A program made the translations under genes and the position numbers. DNA of 64,000 nucleotides from Mytilus galloprovincialis. Taxonomy: Eukaryota > Mollusca > Bivalvia > Mytilida > Mytilidae. Positions 44,011-55,300 of this stretch are shown piece by piece. The stretch lies in contig NC_134844.1 in NCBI RefSeq assembly GCF_965363235.1, positions 20,194,646 to 20,258,645 on the forward strand, written 5' to 3'. Position 1 is the stretch's first letter, and the number at the start of each line of letters is the position of its first letter. The notes under the pieces were generated by a model, which was not told where the DNA came from, made no database searches, and worked only from the letters and a program-made list of their open reading frames with translations.

Positions 44011-44544
44011 ACCCCAGTCCCACTAGGCCACGATCGCACTACGATCTGTGAAAAAAATGCAAATTTTGATGATCGTAGTACGATCGTGAAGATCGCAGTA
44101 AGGTCGTATCACGGTCGTGCTGAGGTCTTCAAGATCGTGATGAGCGTGGCAAACTTTAAACATGTTCAAAACAATCGTGGTGCGGTCGTGGTGAAATCAG
44201 GTCGTAGTAGAAGCGTAGTGAGAGCGCACTAAGATTGTAGTAAGATCGCAAAGGTCGCTGTACAATCGTAGTGAGAGCGTAGCGAATGCGTGATTCTATT
44301 CGGAAAAACTGCGCTACGATCTCATTGCGACGTTATTACGACCTCACTACGACCATCACGTTCTCACCGCGACCAAACTACGCTTCCACTACGACTATAC
44401 CACGCTGTTCACGACCATAGCACGATTCTAGCACGGCCTTGCCGTCCTCATCACGCTCTTCTTACGACCTAACTATGTTCATACTACGACCATTATTCTC
44501 ATTGTCATTTTCCCTTAAAATATATTAATTCTCTCCAGGTTTTG

Positions 44545-44805
44545 TTTGTCTGTATGTAATTGGGACGTCCATTTTCTCTAACGGCTCAACCATGCTTCTT
44601 GTTTTCATATAGATTATACCGTTGGTTTTCCCGTTTAAATGGTTTTACACTAGTAATTTTTGGGGCCTTTTATATCTTGCTGTTCGGTGTAAGCCAAGGC
44701 TCCGTGTTGAAGACCGTATCTTGGCCTATAATTGTTACTTTTAAAATTGTTACTTGGATTGAGAGTTGTCTCATTGGCACTCATACCACATCTTCCTATA
44801 TCTAT
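44545..44805 (+). repeat. 12450-type dispersed repeat inside the foldback element
   Basis: CGGCTCAACC, TTTTCCCGTTTAAATGGTTT, TGGGGCCTTTTATATCTTGC, GTTGAAGACCGTATCTTGGC and the end GAGAGTTGTCTCATTGGCAC plus ATACCACATCTTC match the tail of the family at 12450-12755. Confidence 0.6.
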
Positions 44806-44859
44806 TGACACATCTGTTTCATATCTGCTATCGTTCACTAAAATATCGTCATTTCAGCT

Positions 44860-45006
44860 TTATGGACCAGCAATAGGTTGTAATTTAGGTCGGATTGGTC
44901 GGTCCGACATCTCTACTTGATCAAGATTCGTTACTATCAGAGCTCCATCTGCCTCCACATCAACCCTAACACCACGCCCACGTGTTATAGTAGATTTTGG
45001 TGGCAT
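44860..45006 (-). CDS. Small open frame (48 aa) inside the foldback element
   Basis: On the - strand ATG at 45004-45006 opens 48 codons: MPPKSTITRGRGVRVDVEAD, then GALIVTN and SDRPIRPK, ending TAA at 44860. Its base composition differs from the flanking arrays and it has a basic RGRG motif near the start. It may be the remains of the first coding part of an autonomous element from which this one was derived, or chance. I do not recognise a family. Confidence that it is or was protein-coding is low. Confidence 0.25.
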   Translation of the reverse strand: MPPKSTITRGRGVRVDVEADGALIVTNLDQVEMSDRPIRPKLQPIAGP

Positions 45007-45461
45007 GACTGTATTTTTTTTTCGAGAAATCTACGTATTAATCAGAAATAGAACTGAAGGAATGATACTGTATTGATATGGAACACGAAGTTGACGTTAT
45101 TGCTGAGAGCGTAGTAAGATCGCGGTTTGAATGTAGTGTAATCGTGGTAAGAACGTGCTATAGTCGCAGTAGAAGCGTGGTAAGATCGTGTTGCAATCGG
45201 ATAACTCGTGGTATGGTCGTAGTGAGAACGTGATGAGCGTAGAAAGATCTGGATAAGCGTAGTGAGGTCGCAGAATAAACGCGGCGAGAACGTGATATAA
45301 TCGTAGCTGGATCGTTGTAGAAGCGTAATGAGGACGTAGTAGCAACGTGAAAGCAACAGAAATTTACATTTTCATGCCGCTCATACCGCGACCTCACCAC
45401 GATCTGAATTTATTTTAGATCGCGGTAAGCGTGGTGCGATCGTGGTCTAGTGGGACTGGGG

Positions 45462-46080
45462 CTTAATATATATTTGAATTAATGAAGAAATAGTGTATTA
45501 ATAGGACAATAAAAATAAGGTAATGCTAAAGTAATGAACTTTTACCACTGATTTACTTTATTGATATGGCTACAACTAACTGAAGCTCCACTGAAGCTAT
45601 TTCATTTATAGACCTCCTATGCCAGTCTTCCCTCAATTACTTATAAAAGTGTAATAAACTTTTTGAGCCTTTATTTTCAAACATCATCATTGATATTTAA
45701 AAATGAAAATTCTGAGAGTTGAGCAATATTGTATACACCATGATGCTTTGTTAGAATTTTTTTCTCTAATGTTTTTTACATGATATCTAATTAATCATTG
45801 TCATCTCTTTTTTAGAATCAATTAATAGGTACTCCTAAATGTTGTCAGCAGGTGAAGTCACTTTTTTAGGATGTCCAAATTACAATAATCAGACAAAACC
45901 ATAGAAATTTGTAGATCACTTCAACAAAATTTGAAATAATAAATGGCTGAAAACATTGAAACCAAACTCAGTTTAGCAGTACATTAATAAAGCTGTCTGA
46001 AAAGGTACAAATTACTTAAAATATAATTGAATTGTTTATCCACTGGTTTTTTTTCAATCATTTGTGAATGTTTTACCTAT
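45462..46080. other. Spacer downstream of VPS18, possible 3' UTR
   Basis: No gene is seen. Complementary AATAAA signals for the - strand gene occur at about 45555 and 45670-45675, either of which could end VPS18 transcripts. Confidence 0.35.
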
Positions 46081-46320
46081 TTCCAGCTAGAGAGAGGAAG
46101 TTTATACTGTTTTAATTTATTTCTAGCTAGAGATAGGATGGTTATCTCGTTTGAATTCAATTCCAGTTAGAAAGAGTATGGTTATACTGTTTTAAATTAT
46201 TTCCAGCAGGAAAAATGATGGTTATACTGTTTTAAATTATTTCCAGCAGGAAAAATGATGGTTATACTGTTTTAAATTATTTCCAGCAGGAAAAATGATG
46301 GTTATACTGTTTTAATTCCA
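46081..46320 (-). repeat. 40-bp minisatellite overlapping the VPS18 stop codon
   Basis: Starts of TTCCAGC(T/A)(A/G)G units fall at 46081, 46121, 46161, 46201, 46241, 46281 and 46316, an almost exact 40-bp period. Three inner units are identical. The last, at 46316, covers the final VPS18 codons (SSWN-stop). The other units read as 3' UTR on the gene strand. Confidence 0.85.
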
Positions 46321-49300
46321 GCTAGAATGAGACTGATCTTCCTCCTCTTCATCAATAAATGGTTTATCTACACATCTGAAAGGAAATAAAAATTGCCAGG
46401 ATAAGAAATATCAATAATTTTTTTGTGAATGTTTACTTTTGAATCATCATTGTACTTGATTTACCATTATTTGTGAGACTTTAAAGTATAGGTGAACCAC
46501 GATTTTGAATGGTTAACAAAAGGCAAATTTTCTACAGGCTTATATGTAAACTTACACAAAACCATTAAATAAAAATATCCACTAAAGTACAGCTTTTCCT
46601 TTATCCATGAAATTAAATGAATCCACAGTAATAGAATTGTTTCCATAAATGTCTTAAAATTAATTTATGTTTCAAAAAGAAATGTACAAATATATTCATA
46701 ATCAATATCAGTGTTCTTGTTTGACTTCCTTTTAAAAATTCAAATCTAGCAGTCACAATAGACATATAAATGACTACAGTTTGCTGATGGAGTTTTTGTG
46801 TTCCTAATGGTTAAAAGCGTATTTAAAATTCGATTTACAATATGACAGATAAGTATTTTTTTTAATTTGTAATAAGTTTGGATGAATTTATGTTTAACAC
46901 TGGGACCATGTCCAGAAACTTGAATTGACACCAGTATTAGAACAAATCTATATTCTGTGAAAATGAACCCTTCTTTGTTAAAGTTTTTAAAATGCTGTGT
47001 CACAAGGTAACAGTTAATAAGAGGGCATGTCATGTGAAAGCATCAAATGGACAACACCAAAATGAGAATCTTTGTACAGACATAAAAAAAATAACTGAAT
47101 TAATCAAGTTCTATATTGCATTTTTCACAGAAAGGACAAAAATGTTAGATTTTTATTGTGATTTCAGAAAAATCTGCATACAGACACCTATATGTGTCCA
47201 ATACAGAGCAATAATTTCTGAATTTACAGTACTCCTATACCTATGTATTCAAAGTTTTACTGTACAGACTAATCTGAGAGCAGTGTCTGTTTTTTTATTA
47301 AAAATTTCAGCAAAGTATACAAAATTCTGTCAAATGACACAGCAAAACACAGCCATTTAATTGGTTCTATTGAACTAGAAATTGGAGATGACTTGGTAAT
47401 GTTTCGAACTCCCAAAACTTAATCTTAAATTATGTTTTACCATTATCTACCTGTTACTTTATCTAACATATCTATTCTTTTCTTTTTTTCTCTTAAAAAG
47501 ACTTGTCACCTAACTCAAATTCTGAATTATATTGGAAATTAAGGATGCTTGTATAATGTCATTGGTTGAAATATTACATTGTATAGGCTTGAAGTGGCAA
47601 GTTATATTTCACCAGGGAATATATTCTTATTTATAGTGTGGCTGAACATTAAAATGAGGGGGAAAAAATCATGTGCATTGGAGATTGCTATACAATATAC
47701 TAATGTTTACCTTATCATAAAATCACCACAATAAAGACATTCTGATGCTACAAGATCATCTAATTCTGCCTGAAAGTAAAAAATATACAAATTTCAAACA
47801 CATGATTCATACCTTACTATCAAATGAGTATTGCAAAGCTTTACCTAAATAGTAGTCAATGTTGTTAATCACCCCAATAGGTGTAGTCAATGTACAAAAT
47901 ATTCCATGTTTAGTTCCTGTTAAAAGCCAAAGTCAAGCTCTTTGATCATAATATTGTTTTGTTTGAAATTGGTGACAAAATTGCACTTTCAAAATTTCCA
48001 ATTGGGAGCCTCCATGGAGGAAATCCCCAACAAATAGTGACAGTTGGTAGGTATGTCCATTGGTGGTGAAACAACATATCAATATATCTCAAATATATCA
48101 TCCAAGGAGTTAAAAATAAAAACAACAGACAGAACATTGACCCTTTGATCTTTTGATAAATATATGAACTAAATTTATGACATTGTCCTCTGACCTTGAC
48201 ATGAAAAGCATGAATATGTTACACTTTGTGGTTTAGACAACTTAGAAGTATCACACCATAGTGTAACCATATTACTGGCATTGCTCATGGATTCCAAAAC
48301 TTCACACCAGAAACAACTGAAGTATTCTACCATCTTTTCTAGGCCTTACATGATTTATGACAGATACTTGGATTGAATGGTTATAACCACATGATTTCTA
48401 CATGGCTCTATTTGATAGGTTAACAAAAATTTGTCCATAGTACACGGATACCCCACTCACACTATCATTTTTAATGTTCAGTGGACTGTGAAATTGAGAT
48501 CCAAACTCTAGGTTGGCATTACAATAAGAAAGATCATATCATAGGGAACATGTGTACTTAAGTTTCAAGTTGATTAGACTTTAACTTCATCAAATACTAC
48601 CTTGACCAAATACATTAACCTGAAGAGGGACAGATGAATGGATGCATAGACCAAAAAACAAAATGCACCTAAGTGGGGCATAAAAATAACATACATGTAT
48701 TAAGATCCCATTTATAACAGCACCATCTGTGAGGTAGCATTCTTACCTTTATATCTAAATGTTTAGGAATGTTTAGTGATGATAAATCATTTGATTGTTG
48801 TTGTTGTAATTTACTGCTTTCATGTTCTGCTAGTTTCCTTTGTAAATCAACCACACGGTTTTTCTTTGTAGTTGTTAAATTTGGTATCACCTGAAAAAAG
48901 TAACCGAATATCATTATCCTCATCTCTTTTGTTTTCATACTATTAAGAATGCATTGTGACGTTACAATTTCCATTGAAAAAGCATGCATAGTGCTAATTC
49001 ATATGGTGTATGAAAACATATGACCTGATGATACATTTTATATTGAATTACAGTGTTTGTTTGCAAATATGGGATTTCTAACGGGGGTTAACATTTGTTT
49101 ATTTTAACCTTTTTTTTCTTCTGCCATCCCTTATGTTTTTATGCCCCCTTTTTTGTTGAAAATCCTGGATCTACTGCTAACTAGTGACTGGAACCCTGTT
49201 AGAACTGACATTGTCTCACAAATATTAAATTTTGTTTGAAGAGTTTCTAACCATGATAAGCATAACTGAGTACAATGGCATACACCACATATCATTTTTA

Positions 49301-52300
49301 TTCTCATTTCTTTCTTGAAAATCTCAAACAAGTTAACCATACTATACTTTTATCATTCAAATCACATATCTTTTAAAATCTAAATCACAAATCTTTTAAA
49401 TATATTTAATCAAAACTTTCACAATTGTCTTTTGATTCAGAGTTTGTTCTCCCCCCCCCCCTAAATCATATTTTCACTTGTTCTCTCATTATAGTATATT
49501 GCCCAATACAACAAACTGCATAGCTTCCACTCAACCTATTTTTCATCTTTATTTTAAATATAGTGCAGACTGTTCTTTAAATGTACAAATTAAATAAATA
49601 ACCTACTTCTTCTATCAAACAATCTGAATGGAATTTATGTTGGCATGGGAATAAGTAGAATCCTCTGGTCATCAATGGATAATTACAAGCTGCACATTTA
49701 TCATTGGCCTTCACTGTTGAATATCTGTAATATAAATTAATAACATAACATCTATTCCTAGACTCTACTGTATATATATATAATAAACACATAACAAAGG
49801 CAACTATTAGATCTTACTTGTGTTTTATTAATCATTGGGGCAAGGCAATGTAACTCTTTAAATATGTTTTTTAGTGTTCATAACTTTCAGGTCAAATCAT
49901 GGACCTTTTACTCAATTAACTTTCATGGCAATGCCTAAAACTTAAAAAATACTAAATTCTTCGTTATGTTATATTATAATGTTAGTAATTTGATAAGAAA
50001 AAATAAACCTATACTTTGATTTGTCATCAAAACTCAACTAAGAAAACATGAAACATACTTATTCCTAAAACTTTGTATTTCTTTTCTAATTTCTTCTGCA
50101 CTTCCTGTCGCTTCATCCATCTCTTCTTTCAATGTTTCTATATGACTGTTGTATTCTTGCAATGATGTGATGATGGCATCCTGGAACAATCAAACAAGAA
50201 ATCAGATTCATCTCCAGTGTTTTTTTATGGCATAAATGTTAATACAGTGGAACATTCAATGAGTAAATTTGAAAAATTACGACTATTGAATGGAAAGCAA
50301 TAATTTTAACAATATTTGTGATGCCTTATTGATTGTAAAAACAAATTGCTCATATATTTGTAAAAATTTTGATATTCTTTACATGTAAAAGAATATGACA
50401 ACATGTCAAAGTTATGAGATTTATAATTACATAATTTGAATGGTCTATTGTCAGACAATTTTTGTATTGTAATAAATTATTGATTTGATCTGGTTTAGTG
50501 GTTTTCCATATGGCTACTTTAATTTTTTTCTAAGGATGTAATGTTAAATGTGTGTGGACATCAGGTAACAAGGTTGCAAGGAAATCAAGTCAATAATACA
50601 TTAAGCTTTAAACTCTTTGACAGAAGTAAATAAAATATAAGCATTTTTTATTTTCATTAAAAGAAATTTAAAAGTGAGAACATGAAATTGCTAAACTGTG
50701 TACTCCATTTATGGAGGGTATCATAGCTGCTATTAAATACCTTAAAATGGTCAATGGTAACAAAATCAGGAAAAAATGGAAGGATATCTTCAATCTTAAG
50801 TAAATCACATTCATGGAGGAATTCCATGGCTCTCTTGACATCTTTCTCTTTTTCTACAACATGTCTTGCTGCAAAATAATGTAACAAAATAAGTCTACAA
50901 AATGAGGATAAAGGGAAGAAACAAGATATACTGTCATTGCTTAAAACTTTTCAGAGTCCATTTTAATAATAATCCGACTCTCTCAATTATGGTCCAGACA
51001 GAAAATTGATGAAGACTTGCTAACATCTTTAAAACTAAACATTAAAGAAAGACAGAATCTTTGTGAAATACAAAATTATCATGCAAATTAAAAACCAGTA
51101 GCCATCAGTTACATGCTGCCTTTGTAATTGGCATGTTTAATTCAAGTAAATAGTATATAAGAATGAAGTAAGGTAAAGGGATACAGGATCTTAAGAACCC
51201 CTTTTTCTTCAAACTATCATCATTCATTCAACTTACCAATTCTAAGCCAAAGTTTCTTTTTTAACTCATCATCTGTATCTTCAGGTTTTTCGGCTTGGGT
51301 CTTAGCTAACTCCACATCAACCTAAATAAATAATATAGTCCATACAAAATTTTGTTTCCATATGTTTCATTGTCCTTACTTCTGGTGTAAAATAAATGCT
51401 TTTATTTAAATCACATTTTTCTGTCATGTTTAGTTCAGTATGACCTATTATCCCTCCATTTCCCATTGAGAAAGTCTTGACTCATTTAAGAGACTACTGC
51501 ATGCTCATTAAATTTAAACTCCAATGGTTTTATTTGAACAATGTTTAACATACCGTACAGCACATATTAATTTTTTTCTTCAAGTTATAAATTATTTTGG
51601 ACTTGTTATGTATGCAAGCACACACCAAACAGTGACAAGATAGTCAACTTAATGACAGTGGTCACTTAGTGGTAGAAGTAATTGACCAGTTATAATTCCT
51701 GTTCTATTGAATGTTGTTATGTTAACATTCTCTATAGAGCCGTGGAGTACTGGTTAGCGCATAGGACAATTGACACAAAGGTTCCTAGTTCGATTCCCGC
51801 ACCAGGGAGAAAATGTCAGGAACTGAATTTTTCGGCTCTCTCTTGACACCATTTGCAAGTATGGTCTTGAGAAAGGATAATAGTCTGTCAGAAGGGGGGA
51901 TAAATGGCTGACATGCGTTAAGAGAGAGACATATCTCTTGCACGTAAAAGACACCCTTGTAGATTTCGAAAAAAAGAGAGCAGGCTAATGCAGCTACAAG
52001 GCAGCACTCGCACCCGCAACATGGAAAGGGATTAACATAAATTGCAATAACTTGTTTCCCAATCCACTATAAATAAATATGTTTAAACTAAACATTCTCT
52101 ATATAATCAGATTATAAATATAATCAAAATATACTCACATCTAATGCCAAATCTACAGCTTCTTCATACAGTCCCATTAAAGAATAAATATGTACACATG
52201 CCTTCTTACGATCATGTTCCATACACAGTCTTAATGCATACTTCAAATCATAACAAATTTCATCTGGATCCTAGAAACAAAATTAATTCAGGTCAGACAG

Positions 52301-55300
52301 GTTTCGTTGTATTTACTATAAGCATTGCTTTTTCCAAATAATTTCATGTCCCCAATAACAGAAGGTTTTAACTGTATTCGAACTTTGTTTTTTCCTCAAT
52401 AAATTTCTATACCTAAATGACAAAATATAACTTACAGTTCCTTGTATGTCTAAATACTGCATGAGTCGGTCAGGTCTAAGGATAGCATAAAGAGACAGAA
52501 GGTAGTTATGTATGGCCATCTCTTTGTTCGTCAGTTTTTCTACACAGAACTCTAGGTATGTTATTGCTTCATTCCCCTAAAATATTAAATTAAATACACA
52601 ATTAAGAAAATTGTTTAAAAATAATAGTCAACAACTTGTTTTTTATTTTCTTATAGTTTGATATAAATAAGTTGAAAGATGATCATCTAATCAGCAAGAA
52701 AAACGCAATTTCTAATGTATAATGCTTTATCAATTTGAATCTACAGGAAAACACAATTTCTTTGTATATGATATTGTAAACTAACGGTAAAATGAGGGAA
52801 TCTATCTTTTGTGTAGATGCATATATATAGATTCTATCATTGGTGCAAGTAATATTAAATTTCTCTACTGGAGACCATTATATTTTCCTATAAAAAGTGA
52901 GGCTTGCCAAGCATTTAAAATATGTGAAACTTAGCTGTTGAGAGTGAAGGCATTTCATATTGCATGCGTTTTGGTGGTCTGTTTCTCTAAATAATTGTAA
53001 CTTAACTGTTGAGAGTTGAGAAATATCATTTTGCATGAAATTGGGTGATGGAATCTGTTTCTCCTCAAATTTATAAAAGATATGTCAATCATTTGCAAAA
53101 GAGGTATTCTCTGTGACAGTTTCACATTTTTTTATGACATCAAAGTAGATATTCAACAGAGAGCAGGAAAACTTTGTGTCTGACATAATAAAATTAATGA
53201 ACAAGTTGGGGAAAATTAAAACTTGTGTAAGAATTAAAGAAATAATGGTAAATACCTGTTCCCTATATTTATCATGATCATACTGAACTAGAGCTGGTAT
53301 CAACTTCATTGGTTCTAATTCTGCTGACTTAGCGATCCATGCTGTGACAGTTTCCTTTGGTATATACTGCATTAGCAAGGGAGAGAACTTGTAATACAGT
53401 TCCACGTCACTTTGTTTCCTCAATATTAATAATGCCCCGTTGTAATCATCCTGCTGGAGGTAATGTGATATCACTTTCTCAAAATCTAAAATACAGTAAA
53501 ACATTTTTCTTATGTAAAAATAATTTTTAACCAATGCTTTTTTTTTTCTTTATCAACAATATCAAATATCAAAAATCAAACCAATAGATTGAGTTGCAGA
53601 ATCTACATCTCCATTGTTTATATCTTATCCAAACTTCCAAACAATGCCAAAATCAACCTTTCAAATATTTTTCACTGATATCTGTTCAGAAAAGAAGGTG
53701 AAAATAACGCTACAAATTTTTGCATAATGTACTTGAAAACACATTAGACCATCATAACCCTTTTCAACATGACAATTTTAGAACTTTTTAAGATATTGGG
53801 GTTAAAAACATTTCAAAATATATTTTAAGTCTAACAATAAGTGAATGCAGGAGCAGACTTACAAAGCAAAAATAAAGCCAGGCATATCTTTGTCCTCACC
53901 TGCACTGCTCCTGAAGAAATAAACAAGTAAAGAAAACAAAATTAAGTAATCACTGATTTGACCTTTTACCTTGCATAAGAACAGCAAAGAAAACCATATC
54001 TTCTACATTTCCATGGCTGGCAATGAGATCATACACTACTCCTCTGTTATTACTCACACATTCCTGTAATAAAATAATGTGTTTTATATCAGCTCTTACA
54101 AACATTTTGGTTCTTTAAACATTATATGATCAGATTAAAAAAATACAAAGATACATAGTATTCTGAACAAAACATTCCTCTTAGATCTAACATTAAAATG
54201 CAGTATGTAAAGTGTTAAGCAACAAATTTAAGACAGGCGAAGGAGAATACTAATCCAGCATCCATAAAATAGAGAAAGTATTTCATCAAGGTATAAAATA
54301 AATTACCTTTATTTTTGGTTCCTTTAGAAAACGTCTGAATTCTTCTTGGATTTTTTCATATTTTTCTGGTTGTTCTTCCATATTTTCCTTTAGTTCACCT
54401 AACTGGTTTAGGAATATTTCAATCAACCAAGTCACTAACATGGTCATTTGTGTTTTGTCCTGTAGAAAAACATATAATCATTGTATTAACATCCAAACAT
54501 CAAATCTATTGGAAATGTTTGAAGGAGGTTTGTTTATATAGCCATACAAAATTAATATTAGGTTTCTCATGCTGCTGTCAAAATTTCTGAATTAAATAGA
54601 GGTCTATGGGGCAGGTATTTGAAAAAAAGTAAAAGAGAAAGGGTGTAAAATTCAACATAGTTTTTTTTCTCGATCTGTCTATTTATTGTTCAAAATTACA
54701 ACAAGAGGCTGTCAGAGCGACAGCAAACTGGATTTATTAACATTTGTTTGTGTCCTGGCATTTTTCAATATCACAAGAACCATATCTCCTGAACGGTGAA
54801 AGTGAAAATTGCCAATATCAAAATTGACCTCCATTTTGACATCAGTAACAACATATTAAAATTTGAAAAAGCTTTGGTTGAATGGTTCATGAGTAAATGC
54901 AACCACATGATTGGAAACACAATTTATTAATCTTTCAAGAACGGTAACTCCTTAACAGGAAAAGAGAAAAAAGCCATTATTGTACTTGACCTCCATTTGT
55001 CATCAGTAACAACATATTTAAATTTAAAAACCTTTGGTTGAGTGGTTCATGAGTAATAACCAGGAGCACGACTGGAAACACCATTTTTCAATCTTTCAAG
55101 AACCATAACTCCTGAACAGGAAAGTCAAAATCATCATTGTTGAACTTGACCTCCATTTTGTTGTCAATAACAACATATTAAAATTTGAATGATTCATGAG
55201 TAAATGCATGGACAACATTTGGCTGCCACCGCCTGAATTTCCACCCGACCGACCAACCACCGTACATCCCCTAATCAATAAACGACATTGTCGTAAAAAA

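Larger units (their letters stand above)
44012..45461. mobile_element. Foldback-like element with CGATCGTAGTG-type subterminal arrays
   Basis: The ends are inverted copies: CCCCAGTCCCACTAGGCCAC at the left and, reversed, CCCCAGTCCCACTAGACCAC at the right, matching for about 28 bp with one difference. Inside each end lie hundreds of bases of degenerate 10-12-bp words (CGTAGTGAGAT, CGATCGTGGT, GATCGCGGT), which switch orientation near 44290-44310 and again near 45380. The middle carries an inserted 12450-type repeat (44545-44805) and a small - strand open frame (44860-45006). No transposase is seen. The Arg-, His- and Ser-rich open frames in this block (for example 44290-44472 and 45042-45400) come from the arrays. 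Confidence 0.7.

Noticed and set aside
44290..45400. Several overlapping open frames rich in Arg, His, Ser and Leu on both strands
   Set aside because: They are translations of the degenerate CGATCGTAGTG arrays of the foldback element.
46992..47360. 122-codon open frame on the + strand
   Set aside because: It lies opposite a VPS18 intron, has no domain, and overlaps another random frame on the other strand.
51750..51800. Possible tRNA gene
   Set aside because: The A and B boxes are present but no full cloverleaf stems form, and the sequence continues into a SINE body.
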